Part shown: in pieces, positions 12,730 through 23,900 of the stretch
Layout of the letters: every line of letters starts with the position of its first letter
How positions within the stretch are numbered: the first letter of the stretch is position 1
Assembly: GCA_030278955.1 (NCBI GenBank)
Contig: JAOANR010000005.1
Location: 32,293,849 to 32,357,848, forward strand
Origin: Hygrophila difformis
Lineage: Eukaryota > Streptophyta > Magnoliopsida > Lamiales > Acanthaceae
Direction of reading: 5' to 3'
DNA: 64,000 nucleotides
Translations under genes and position numbers: made by a program
The notes under the pieces: model-generated
Told to the model about the DNA's origin: nothing
The model's database searches: none
Seen by the model: the letters and a program-made list of their open reading frames with translations, nothing else

Positions 12730-13610
12730 CAAGGAAGTATAGTAAGATGGACACTTACTATAAAGTTCGTAGGCTGAATTTTTGAACTTAATCTACTATT
12801 ATATAATGCAATACATTCCTTTTTCGGAGCCGTATGAAAAATTGGACATGTCTTTGGTCGGATAACCATAAAAGATATTTAATGAACATTTGGAGATTCC
12901 AAGCGATGGGAACTTGGAAGATTCCTATGTGCATACATTAAGATGATTAATGTTTAACCCTAGACGAGAATACTTCCGATTAAAGTAAGACGAGTTAGAT
13001 TCCCAAAGAATTTGAAATCTATCTATCTTATGCTGAGCCCGATGAGCTCGTCATAATATTTTTAAGTTAAGGACGCTCAAAGTGTAATAAATATTTGTGG
13101 ACCAAGTACCAAGAAAGAACCACCAAGAGTTTTGACAAGGATAAATAATTTTCCTGTGAACAACATCTTGCCAACAAGGATTATAGATTAAGAGGACCTA
13201 TTAAAGAAGGACTAGCAAGAATAAATAGTAAGGAGGATATTTATTATAAATTTCATAAGCCAAGCAATTGAACTTAACCGACTTTCATGTGACCCTTGGT
13301 CGGGTTCCAAAAAGGATAATTAACTAGCATTTGGAAATTTAAGAGACACGGATTTGGAAATAAGACTCTCTTGGGCACGACTAAGACGACTAGTGGTTGA
13401 TGTTAGGCGTAAATATGTCCGGATTAAGGATGAACGGAGTGGGATTTTCCAAATGATTTAAATTTTATCTACCTCAGGTTGAGCCCGAGGAACTCACCGC
13501 ACTACTTTTGAAATTAGAAAACACTCGAAGTATAATGAATAAAGGATCAAATACCAAAAAAGAGTGACCACATAGTTCATAGGTAATAAATAAATTTTCC
13601 TAAGGGCGAC
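12730..13610 (+). repeat. Diverged tandem duplication inside element H
   Basis: Two units of about 430-470 bp (roughly 12730-13160 and 13225-13605) share ordered landmarks: AAGGA(A/G)(G/T)AT...TATAAA, TTGGTCGG, ACATTTGGA / GCATTTGGA, and GAGCCCGATGAGCTC / GAGCCCGAGGAACTC followed by AGTATAATGAATAAA-like sequence. The units are well diverged. Confidence 0.6.
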
Positions 13611-14119
13611 ACCTTACGAACAAGAAGAGTGGGCTTTGTTAAGGATTGATGATGTACTCCAAGGAAGCCTATCAATTTAACTAGGTTATTGGAAGCTCTT
13701 AATAAAATAAGCATAACCAACGAAACTTTTGTCCAAAACTTATCCCAAATGCCTTTTGAGAAGTAATAAGATACGAGTAATTAAGGATGAGTAATATGAG
13801 ATAGACTATTTTTATCTTTCTAAGAAAGGAATGAAGCATGGAGCCGCTAGCATACTCCGACATGAAAACGTCGAAAGAAAAATGAACCAACCTATATTTG
13901 ACCAACATACTAAATCATTTAGGAACATCAACGGAATTAAATTGGACGATTCTCGCAACAAGAATATATTCTAAAAGAGATTAAGCGGGTATCAAGGATA
14001 AATGTCCGAGGCTGACGGAAGGAAATTATAATTAATAGATAACATGATGAAAGGGTTTCTATAAAATATAATTTTAGCAGATATATATCTAAATGTGAAT
14101 TACTTTAGGATTTGTCGAG

Positions 14120-14139
14120 AGGCTTCGAGGGCGAAGCCT
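14120..14139 (+). other. Pre-PPT hairpin of element H
   Basis: Perfect inverted repeat AGGCTTCG-AGGG-CGAAGCCT, 8-bp stem and 4-nt loop, ending 6 nt before the PPT. The same architecture with other stem sequences precedes the PPTs of A/B, C/D and E/F. Confidence 0.85.
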
Positions 14140-14145
14140 TATTTT

Positions 14146-14158
14146 AAGGAGGGTAGAC
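14146..14158 (+). other. Element H polypurine tract
   Basis: AAGGAGGGTAGAC abuts the 3' LTR start TATAACACC. Confidence 0.85.
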
Positions 14159-17100
14159 TATAACACCCCATAAAATTATTAAATAGAAATTTAAATTTTA
14201 ATAAATAGATATTCAAAATTTTTCATAAATTAAAATTTTTGAGGAATAAAAAAATGATATTTTTGAAGCGTGAATTTAATTGGGTCAATCTTAGTAGATT
14301 ACTTTTAAGGAATTGAAAACTTTTACAGGACCATTAAATTAACTTACCAGTATCGAGTTTCAGTACGATTTATGTAAATTCATATAATTAGTCATGACAT
14401 TTAGTAGTAATTTAAAATAATTAGTTACATTTAAAAGTATATCATCGGTAGCGAATTCGAAAAGTTATTTAACTACGAGTGAGACTTAATTAAGCTGATG
14501 CGAATAATGAGCTGATGAATTTATGAAAAAATGTCCAATTTTATTATAAAAGGGGTAGCTTACTACATCTTTAAAATACCAACTTGAATTAATTTAGTCT
14601 GCACCCTAGTAAGTTGCAAACTATTTGATAAAAATGAGTTATTATAAGTTTTGAAATAAAAAAGTATTGGATATGAGTTAAGAGGAAGAAATAATCACCA
14701 TAATTTAATTTAAAATACTTAGTCACTTTGATTATGGAATTCCTGAACAGCCAGATCCTCACTAAACTAATTGCTCAATTACAAAACCCCAAGACTTGGA
14801 CTATTTTGCTAATGGATCAAATTAATTTAAGTCCATTGATTTGTTTATAAGCGATCGGACCAAATATTATTAGATTTGGACTATTTTGATAAAAAGACCC
14901 ACTATTAGGTAATTTAAATAGGTAAGTCAACAAAACTATATCATGCAATTAAAACTACAAATTTAATTAAAAGCTTAGTATTTGGGTTTGAGATTAAGGA
15001 TAATTAAAGACAAATAGTGTGAAAATAATTTCGGGCAAATCATACCTATCCCAAAATTCTACTATAAGTTATTCTTGAGCATCGGAGTAAATAAATTTAA
15101 ACATGAATTAAATTATAGGGACAAGTCCGTATAATTGAAATTTACAAGACTTAACAATAAATTGATATGGATTTTGGGATTATGTTATTAAGGGGGTCTA
15201 AGCCCAACAAATTAAATTATAAGTGTGAGATTACCAATTAGACCAATTAAAACCATAACCTAAATTAATTGGTTAATTATTTCTTACAATTAAATTAAAA
15301 TGCTATACCCGTTTAATTATTAAAAATTGTCCGACTTTTAATTAGCGACGGTTCCGAATTGGAGAAAATAGAGTCTCAAATTATTCGACTAACGGTATCG
15401 ATTAGAAGAAGATTCAAGCTCACGAAATCTAGTGGATTAAATGATATGGACATTTGAGCTTGATTAATTTCTTATAATTAAATACTTAACCCATCGTCGG
15501 GTTATTAAATAGCAGTTGTCCCGAGTTTGGGGAATCGAGAGTTTTGGACTACTTGGCTAACGGTGACAACTAATAATTGATTCAAGTCCATTAAATCAAT
15601 TCGATTAATAAGATTATGAGTTTTAAAGGATTATTAGGTCCATAATCCAAGATAATTAAGGTCAGACTATAGGAATTATTAAATCCACAAATTAATAAAT
15701 TAAGTCAAGTATTAGGTGTTTGGGCCAATTACTATGTAGTCCATTAAGCAAAATAAAAAGAATGATCAGGCCCAATTAATGATTACAGAAGCCCAAAACA
15801 AACCCAACTTGAGAGCCCAACCCCCCAACTAAACAGTAAACCCTAACCCTAAACCTAATCCCCCTGCCGCCCTCCGGCGCAGCCACCGCCGGCGACGAGC
15901 CGCCGGCGAACCGCCGGCCACCACCTCCGGCCTCTTTCCGGCCGTTCCTCCGCCACCCGCGGCCTCTTCCGCCAATCCAACCCCCATTTCCGTCCATCTC
16001 ATCCCCAATTTCACCACCATAGATCCGCCGTCATCCTCCGGCCACGCCCCACAACAAATCCGGCACTCCAACCAACCACAAATCGAAGACATAAACCAAA
16101 AAAAGAATGGAGAAGCTGCTACGCGGCCGAGTTGCTGTCGCCACCGCCCGCCTCCGCCACCACTAGCCCACGCCGCCGCCATCTCCACCACTACCGACCA
16201 CCCCTCATCCACACAGATTCACAAACAAATAAAAATTAAAAAAAAAATAGAAAGGAGAAGAGGAGAAGCAGGGAAGTTGTAACACCCCGGTTTTTGGTAA
16301 CCCAGGTCGGGATGTCACCGCCACATCTCCCTAGTAAGACACGGTTCCTCCGAGCTTACTAAAGAGATGCAAGGCTAGGTATTGCAGTGTTTAAAATATT
16401 TAAAGCATTCAAAATAGCCCATACAATATAAATCGAAAATAATAATAGCATAGCGCAGCGGAAATATTTAGTTTAGTACAGTATCGCAGCGGAAAATTTA
16501 AATAGGGCCGACATGGCCAAAACACGGGTTAAACAGGCCCGTTCATAATATAGTCTACGTACGAAATTTAAAAGCAAAATAACAGTTCCCAAAATCCCAT
16601 GCATGATTCGTGCTCACACATGCTCATTCCACATATTCTGTAAAGAAAGGAATAAAAACGGTTTTGATCAGCAAAATTGCTGAGTAAGTTAACACATGCA
16701 TGATCGTAGGGTTTAAAAGCCATAACTTTAATAATTTAACAAAAGCATGATAATAACATAATATTTGATTTCATATAATCCATATCATATAGCACAATCT
16801 ATCTCAGGCTCTATTTAATAACACATATCACATGGTTCAAGATAATAGCCATAATTTAAATAAAGCATTTAAATAATTTAATTTGACAACAATATCATTT
16901 AGTCTAGTTTAATTTCATTTAGGATCCCCATTACATTCCCGATTTGGTATCTCAAAGTTTCACGATAAAAATCGCGATGTCAACAAGTTTAGCCGGTAGC
17001 CCGGCGGCCGCAGCCGTATCAGCCATACCCAGTACCACTCCGGAGCCTCGGGAAACCCATACGGATATTCACGAGAGTGTAGGCTCTAAGTTTCGCCGTT

Positions 17101-18309
17101 TTGGCAATATCACATTTCAAGTATAGCGCGCGGGGTCACCATCGTCCATTACGGCACGAAGTGAATCGTTAGGGGGCACCCTGCAGAGCACTCACCCCTA
17201 ATTTTAATTTATCAAGTTTGTAAGGGGATTTAGTTTTTTTTTTTTTTTTTAAATCTGACTTCCATTGTATTCATTTAGAAACAATATCTCAATTCGTTTC
17301 AACCCTAAAGGTTAATTCCATGTTTCGACAAGATTTCAAAATTTCGTTTCGGTAAATCACAGTTTACTCCAAAATTCGTCTAAAATCAGATTTAATTCCA
17401 AAAATTCCAAAATTTCATATCTGACTCGGAAACATCAAGATCTACAACTTTCGTGTTTTAACTTTTTCAATCCGAGATACCTAAGTAGGTTAAAATCGCC
17501 AATTTTCGCATATCAAGAAATCTGTCCGAGTTCAAAGTGCCACAGTTTACAAATTTCACAATCTACCATATCAATTCAACTCCAAATTTAATGAAATTTG
17601 ACAGGGATCATCTTGAGACATTTATTTACAACTTTCATGTTCGGCCAAAGATCTAAAACAGCCTAGATCCTATGTCAAAAACGTGATCAAGATCATTCCT
17701 AAGTTCTGTCCAAGATTTCAAGATCTAAAATCAAACAGTTCGGTTTCAACGGGTTTTCACCTATCAAATCAACTCCAAAAATTCTCAAATTTTTACAGTA
17801 TCTAGGTCTAAGTCTTAGGAACGTTTTTCATGTTTTAAGTTTTTCCGTTTGAGTTCGTTTTAAAGGTCGGAAAAATTCAACAATTCTGTTGCGTCGGTAG
17901 GAAAACAAAAGTGGACAGATTTATGATTCTTGTCAAATCTTTTAGGTTTCGAATGTTTTAAAATCTCCCAAAACCATGTAAGGTTAACTTACAGTATCTA
18001 TGAACGTCGGGAATGTCCAATTCGGAGGCGTGGCTTCCAGATCACCGTTTCTCCTCTCCGTTCGTCGGGTTCTACGATCTAGATTCGATACGGGGGTGTA
18101 GAAAGAAAAAGGAGATGATTAGGATTCGTTTTCGAATCGTTTATTGAATAAAGATTGGACCGAGACTTACCACGACTATGGAGATCTGTAGAGAACTCGT
18201 CCAACAGCGTTCGTCTTGGTTTCGTGCCTCCGACGACTCCGGATTTAGGGTTTCGAGCGTATAGAATGCTTTAGGGTTTCGTAAACTTGTTCGGGGCTCC
18301 CAAGGGGCT

Positions 18310-18318
18310 TATTTATAG
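18310..18318 (-). promoter_or_regulatory. TATA box of element A/B LTR
   Basis: CTATAAATA in element sense, 110-220 bp downstream of a CGCG-rich block (18430-18540). The second copy is near 26945 in the 5' LTR. Confidence 0.6.
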
Positions 18319-18884
18319 AATTCTAAGTCCCTAGGGCGTCCACGGCCGACCTAGAACTCTGGAGTCGAGAGGCGTTCAACCGAAAGTCGAAAAATCCACG
18401 TTCGGGTGAGAGATTCACGCAACAAACGAATCTGTGTGGTGGCGCGGTCGTGGCGCGCTGAAGCCCTTCCACCGCGCGGCCACCGCGCCGGCTTCGCCTG
18501 GACTTCGGTCCGGGCGGGTCGTGCGATCCGTCGTGCGTTTCCGCCTCTCTTTCGGGTTTCTATCCCTCTATGCTCCCGAATTCCGGTTTCCGGGGTATAT
18601 TCGGGTTCATACTTTCTCTCTAATTTTATTCTCAGTCTAATTGGATGTTTTGAACTCGAATACTCGAGTTCATTAGTGTCGGGTGTTGGTGTTCCATTTA
18701 TCCATCCTTTTGTTTAATTAAATTTCTTTAATTCCTTTTTAAGTAAAAATCTCATTTCTCATTTTCTTATCTTTATTTATTTCTTTTATCTGCTGGATTT
18801 ATTTATTTACTTATAGTATTTATTTTATTTATTATTTATTTAATTATTGTTTTATTTTATGTTAGAAAATTCTCGGGTATTACA

Positions 18885-18923
18885 GTCTACCCTCCTTAAG
18901 AATCAACTTCGTCCTCGAAGTTG
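18885..18923 (-). other. Relic PPT and hairpin (type I) inside the A/B LTR
   Basis: In element sense: hairpin CAACTTCG-AGGA-CGAAGTTG, then CTTAAGGAGGGTAGAC, then TGTAATACCCG, which looks like an LTR start. In this element the LTR begins 206 bp further upstream, so this module has been absorbed into the LTR. The same module sits at 27520-27558. Confidence 0.75.
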
Positions 18924-19090
18924 TGTTTCGGCTTTTCTCGTCTCGTGCTAAGGTCTTGTGTTTGTTTTATTATGTTGTGACTGAACTTAGAATTAAAACT
19001 TCTAAGCTGCCTACGTACCCGGTAAAGGGATCAAGCCATAATGTAGTTCAAAAGTTTACAAAAATGCACGAAAAATTAGGGGGTATGACA

Positions 19091-19130
19091 TCCTCTCCCC
19101 CTTAAGATTGCAGTTATGTCCCCATAACTG
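19091..19130 (-). other. Element A/B PPT and pre-PPT hairpin (type II)
   Basis: In element sense: CAGTTATG-GGGA-CATAACTG, then CAAT, then CTTAAGGGGGAGAGGA abutting the LTR start TGTCATACC. The pol stop codon (TAA) lies in the second arm of the hairpin. Confidence 0.85.
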
Positions 19131-21404
19131 TGTCGGTATCGGTTTGGAACAATGTCGGGTATCGTTCCCTCATATCGGATTCTACTTCCCAAGTTGCCGT
19201 CTCACTTTCGTGGTTTGACCAAAGAACCTTGATCATTTTGATGGTTTTGTTCCTCGTTACTCGTTCCTTAGTATCGAGAATACGCACTGGGACTTCTTCG
19301 TAAGTCAAATCTTCATCGAGCTCAATTATCTCTGGTTGAAGTACATGTGTCGGGTCCGGCACATACTTCTTTAGTTGTGAGACATGGAAGACATTATGAA
19401 CTCTATCTAAGTGTGGCGGTAAAGCCAATCGGTAGGCTAGAGTTCCGACTCGTTCTAGAATTTCGTAAGGTCCTATGTATCGCGGCCTTAACTTCCCTCG
19501 TTTGCCAAAGCGCATCACCCCCTTCATGGGTGATATCTTTAGCATGACCCTATCTCCCACTTGAAATTCTAGGTCTCGTCGTCTCACGTCGGCATAACTC
19601 TTTTGACGGTCTTGAGCGGCTTTCATCTTCCCTTGGATCACTTTGATTTGTTGAGCCATGTCTTCGATAAGTTGTGGTCCCACTACCACGGACTTATCGT
19701 TTTCTTCCCAGCTCAAAGGGCTTCGGCACTTTCGTCCATACAATGCCTCGAAAGGTGCCATGCCGATACTCGCATGGTAACTATTATTATAGGAAAACTC
19801 AATCAAGGGTAAATGAGATTCCCAATTTCCTTTGAATTCCAACACGCATGCTCTCAGCATGTCTTCTAGTGTTTGGATTGTTCTCTCGGTTTGTCCATCC
19901 GTCATCGGGTGGAATGCGGTGCTCATTTTGATTTGAGTACCGAGAGCTTTTTGTAACTCCATCCAGAAATGAGAGACAAATCTACTGTCTCTATCGGAAA
20001 TGATATCATGTGGTACTCCATGTCGTCGTACCACATTATCAATGTAGGCTCGGGCCAATTGGTCCATAGTCCACGTGTCTTTCATTGGGATAAATATGGC
20101 TGTCTTCGTTAGCCTATCCACAATCACCCAAATCTTGTTCATGCCTTTAGGTGATCGGGGTAATCCCGAGACAAAGTCCATTGAGATGCTATCCCACTTC
20201 CAACTTGGAATCTCTAGTGGTTGCATCAATCCTAAGGGTTTATGTCGCACTGCCTTAACCTTTTGGCAGGTGAGACATCTTGCTACGAAATTTGCCACTT
20301 CCTTCTTCATTCCCGGCCACCAATAGATCTTCTTCAGATCTTTGTATAGTTTGTCACCTCCGGGATGTACGGAATATGGCGTGTTGTGCCCTTCCTCCAT
20401 CAACCTTTGCTTCAACTTGGCACATTCAAGAGGTACACACCATCTACCTTTAAAACGGATGCTTCCATCCTCGTGGACAGCAAATCCTATTGCCTTTCCT
20501 TCGGCAATATACCCTTTTATCTTCTCGAGTTTCGGATCGCCCGGTTGAGCGAGTCGAATCTCGTCCAATATTGGAGTTTCTACGACCATGGCATTGACCG
20601 TTTCTCTCACTGTGCCAGGATGCACAAGTTCTAACTCCAATCTTGCCAAATCCATGTACAATGCCGGCGGAATTACCAACGAGTTTGTCACGTGTTGGGT
20701 TTTCCGACTTAGGGCATCGGCTACCACATTCGCCTTCCCCTCGTGGTATGCTATCTCTAAATCGTAGTCTTTAATAAGTTCCAACCACCTTCGCTGTCTC
20801 AGATTCAACTCCTTCTGAGTGAATATATATTTCAAGCTCTTGTGGTCGGTGAACATTCGACACTTCCGCCCATAAAGATAATGTCTCCATATCTTTAGAG
20901 CGAAAACGACCGCTGCCAACTCCAGGTCATGTGTCGGATAATTTTCCTCGTGAGGTTTTAATTGGCGTGATGCATAGGCTACGACTCTCGAGTCTTGCAT
21001 CAAAACACAACCTAAACCTTCCTTCGAAGCATCGCTATATACTTCGAAGTCACCATTCTCTGATGGTAATGTTAATACGGGTGTGGTTGTGAGTCGTTTC
21101 TTCAGCTCTTGAAACGATGTCTCACATGCTTCGGTCCACTCGTATTTTGCTCCTTTCTTAAGTAGCTGGGTCAAAGGACGTGCAATCCTTGAAAAGTCCT
21201 TCACGAATCGTCTATAGTATCCGGCTAATCCAAGGAAACTCCTTATTTCCGTTGGACTTTTCGGAGTTGCCCACTCCGTCACGGCAGAAACTTTTGCCAG
21301 ATCCACTGATACTCCATCAGCGGATACTATGTGTCCGAGGAATGCCACTTCTTTCAGCCAGAAGTCACATTTCGAAAGCTTGCCGTATAGCTCGTCGAGT
21401 AAAC
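19114..21404 (-). CDS. Gypsy chromovirus pol, C-terminal part (RT tail, RNase H, integrase, chromodomain)
   Basis: Homology starts at [14 protein letters not shown], in the RT connection region, so the YVDD active site and everything before it are missing. Then come [22 protein letters not shown], RNase H ([26 protein letters not shown]), an HHCC integrase finger ([19 protein letters not shown]), the DDE core ([25 protein letters not shown]), a GPY/F region ([11 protein letters not shown]) and a chromodomain ([24 protein letters not shown]). The long open frame extends upstream to 21549 through non-homologous low-complexity codons, so a start there is doubtful. About 760 residues are uninterrupted. 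Lineage looks like Tekay/Del. The intact integrase and chromodomain suggest recent constraint or recent capture. Confidence 0.9.
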
Positions 21405-21560
21405 AGCAGGAAAAGAAAAAAAAAATAAAAAAAAAACAAACTGTGAGGCTCGCGCGGTGCCCGCGCGGTGGCGCGCGGCGACCGCGCGGCCGTCGAAGTT
21501 CGAGTAAAAGGGCTCGCGCGGAGCGCGAGCCATTCCGCCCCATTTCCACTTCCGAGGCTT
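21400..21560. other. Chimera junction and CGCG-rich segment
   Basis: Pol homology ends near 21404 at a purine-rich A-tract, followed by a block of CGCGCGG repeats. The block lies directly upstream of a CT-rich leader on the plus strand, so it may be the antisense gene's promoter. Confidence 0.5.
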
Positions 21561-22230
21561 CTTCTAGTTTCCTCTCAAATTCGTTCTCTCATCCCCCGAT
21601 TCTCTCATTCCCGGCTTCGATTTTCCTTTGCAAGGTATGCATCTACTACTTCTACTTGTCAATTTCAAATTTTATGTCTTGATTAGCCTTAATCTTTGGG
21701 CGAATTTCAAAATTAGGGTTTAGAGACAAGAATTGGGGGTTTGTTGTTTTTAGACTTAATTTATGCAATTAGCGAGTTTAGGCGATACTTGGTGTTATTT
21801 TTGTTGATTAGGAAGTATTTGTGCCACAATGCATGCCTAGTTTGAGGAAGTTTTACTAGATTCCATATTTTAAGGAAGGCACGCCTTTCCCGATTTGTAT
21901 TGGTATTGTGGGTATGCGGATGAGTTCGTTGTCGTCACTTTGTGCCCTATTATGATGATAAGTTATTGTCTAAGCCATTGGTTTGTGTTGGGGACGTTCC
22001 CCATGTGTTTACAAGTAAACTTTGGTCTTGATTTATCGCGCACTCAACGTGTTCGACGAAATGTCCCAAGGGGGTTTTGGGACTTTTCTAGACATAGTCT
22101 TGGTTTGGTTATCCTCTTGATTGCTCGTGTTAGGGCTCCCACTTCATGTTCCCGTGTTTTCTAGATTATGCTTCGTATAATCGCCGTGTGGGATTTATCC
22201 TCACATTTGGTATTGGTTTGATATTTGCAG
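21560..22230 (+). promoter_or_regulatory. Probable 5' UTR exon and intron of the antisense gene
   Basis: A CT-rich stretch without ATG (about 21560-21634) ends CTTTGCAAG and is followed by GTATGC. A T-rich tract ending TTTGCAG at 22230 sits one base before the ATG of the long plus-strand ORF. This looks like a leader exon, a roughly 595-bp intron and an acceptor. Based only on splice consensus. Confidence 0.5.
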
Positions 22231-22231
22231 G

Positions 22232-23563
22232 ATGCTGCCTTTTCTGTGGATTGTTTTGGCGTCACTCATGTGTCCCCCGAGGACCAGGAGACGAGTTGCT
22301 CAGCGCGATGAGGCTGGTCCTAGCACTGCCGCTCCGGCGATGTCTGATTTTGACGAGAGCGAGTCCGAGGAGGACGAGGAGCAGCGGGCCCCTAAGCTCA
22401 GGGGTCTCCCCGACGAGGTGCGTCCCCGTCGACACGACAGGTATCGGTTCGCTACTATGGCCTCTCAGGAGTTCTACTTCGACGAGCTTCGTCGAAACAG
22501 GTCTTATGTCCCGGAGAGAGGCATATATCCTCGCCATATGGACGACGACAGGGTCAGTCCAGTTTTGGATCTTCTTCAGTGGACTGGGCTTGCACGCCAT
22601 CCCGAGGGCGTCGCTTCTGGGTACTTAGCTATGGAGGTCATTGCCAACATTGGCGGTCTCGGGGAGAACAGTGACTTGTCTCAAGTCTGGGTTCGGGGTC
22701 GCCATCTAGATTTCAGCGCTCGGGCGATCAACGTCTACTTTGGCCTTCCTGACGACGGCGTGTTCCGGCCACAGCCCGAGGGTCGTATACCCCCGCCTGC
22801 GTGGGGCGTTTTATGCACCTTGACGGCTCCTCTGCTCGAGCATGATCACGAGCTGAGGTTGACGACGATGGACTCTCCGTGGCGCGAGCTAGCTCAGATA
22901 TGGTTAGGCCGTGTCCGGCCGATCACCCGGAGCCACATTGTTATCGACCACGTCTATGAGACCATCTGCTTTCTCGCCCGGGGTGGTAGGGTGAATGTTG
23001 GGGCTTGTATCGCGGACAACCTGAGGGGTATGCGCCGAGGACGAGGGAGCAGGGTGATTACCCATGTTCATCTTATTTGCGGCATGTGTGCGGCTCAGGG
23101 GATCCGTACGTCACCAGAGACGGATCCTTACGAGCTATCCGCTGGCGGCTATTACCGTATCCCTAGCTACGCCCCTCGACGCAGTGCTCTTCGACGTGGG
23201 GCTCCTCCGGCTGTCCTTCGCCCGGAGCCCAACGGTGATGGTTTGATTTTAGTTGTTCCTCCTGAGCAGCCACCTCCGCCTCCCGAGGTTCCCCAGCAGG
23301 GTGCGGAGATGCCGCAGATAGTTCAGATGCTGCAGGGTATGCAGCTTAGTATGGATGCGGGGTTCGCTCGTATGGATGCTGGGTTTGCAGCCGGGCAGGC
23401 TCGCTACGACGCTCTGGATGCCAGGATGGACCTGTACCAGGCCCGCATGGATACGATCACTACGAGACAGCTGGAGCAGCACGCCTCCATGACCGATATG
23501 TATGCCTACATGCGTCAGATGGACGAGTATATGCGTCGTCAGTTCCCGCCTCCCGACCAGTGA
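22232..23563 (+). CDS. Antisense extra ORF (putative plant transposon protein domain)
   Basis: Encodes up to 443 aa on the strand opposite pol. Two starts are possible; the second (22268, MCPPRTRRRVAQRDEAGPS) fits the usual basic, Ser/Glu-rich N-terminus. An acidic linker (ESESEEDEEQ) leads into a domain of about 230 residues with EFYFDELRR, LAMEVIANIGG, VWVRGRHLDFSARAINVYFG, WLGRVRPITRSHIVIDHV and THVHLICGMCAAQGI. These resemble the plant retroelement third-ORF domain (Pfam PF20167-like, by eye). A Pro-rich linker and a coiled coil (MDAGFARMDAGFAAGQARYD onward) end the protein. Codon use is GC-rich, unlike the surrounding LTRs. No enzyme motif is visible. Antisense ORFs of this kind are known in some plant Gypsy elements; their role is unknown. 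Confidence 0.75.
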   Translation: MLPFLWIVLASLMCPPRTRRRVAQRDEAGPSTAAPAMSDFDESESEEDEEQRAPKLRGLPDEVRPRRHDRYRFATMASQEFYFDELRRNRSYVPERGIYPRHMDDDRVSPVLDLLQWTGLARHPEGVASGYLAMEVIANIGGLGENSDLSQVWVRGRHLDFSARAINVYFGLPDDGVFRPQPEGRIPPPAWGVLCTLTAPLLEHDHELRLTTMDSPWRELAQIWLGRVRPITRSHIVIDHVYETICFLARGGRVNVGACIADNLRGMRRGRGSRVITHVHLICGMCAAQGIRTSPETDPYELSAGGYYRIPSYAPRRSALRRGAPPAVLRPEPNGDGLILVVPPEQPPPPPEVPQQGAEMPQIVQMLQGMQLSMDAGFARMDAGFAAGQARYDALDARMDLYQARMDTITTRQLEQHASMTDMYAYMRQMDEYMRRQFPPPDQ

Positions 23564-23900
23564 TCCTTTGTTTCTGCGTTTCCATCTGGGCTTGCTGTAG
23601 TAGTGTTTTATTTAGTTGTTTTCTTATGGACTGTACGAGGATGATCATTGATGTGTTTTGTTTCGTAGTTTATGTTCCCGTTGTATCCTTATCGACTGTT
23701 TTGACTGTTGTCATTTAGAGAAATTGCGATGAAACTGTTCCAGTTCTCTCCCTCTTTTTTTTTTTCTTTTTTTTTTTTTTTAATGATTTTCTGGCTGAAG
23801 AATTCCATAAAAAAACTCAACTTGCATTTTATTCCTTTAAAAGAAATTTAATACAAGTAATAGGATGCGCAAAATAAATATACTATCTAGGATAAAGTAT
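23564..23900. other. Convergent 3' region with poly-T tract
   Basis: Lies between the stop of the antisense ORF and the stop of the coiled-coil ORF, which point at each other. Contains a T-rich run at about 23753-23781, which could be a polyadenylation region on either strand. Confidence 0.5.

Larger units (their letters stand above)
11419..14158 (+). other. Element H internal region, non-coding
   Basis: No ORF of useful length and no recognisable gag or pol motif in any frame. Contains the PBS (TGGTATCAGAGCA, starting at 11422), a long AT-rich section, a diverged internal duplication, a hairpin and the PPT. Confidence 0.8.
16278..19090 (-). repeat. Element A/B 3' LTR
   Basis: On the plus strand it begins TGTAACACCCCGG and ends GGGTATGACA. 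Element-sense features include a TATA box, two splice-donor-like sites, three degenerate periodic modules near 17394, 17575 and 17766, and an old PPT-hairpin module now lying inside the LTR (18885-18923). Confidence 0.92.

Noticed and set aside
18406..18717. 103-aa plus-strand ORF in LTR A, identical in LTR B
   Set aside because: Lies antisense in U3 through a CGCG block; no motif, identity just reflects the LTR pair.
21405..21549. N-terminal extension of the A/B pol frame as real protein
   Set aside because: Reads Arg/Ala/Phe low-complexity sequence from the CGCG and A-tract junction; homology starts only at DELYGK.
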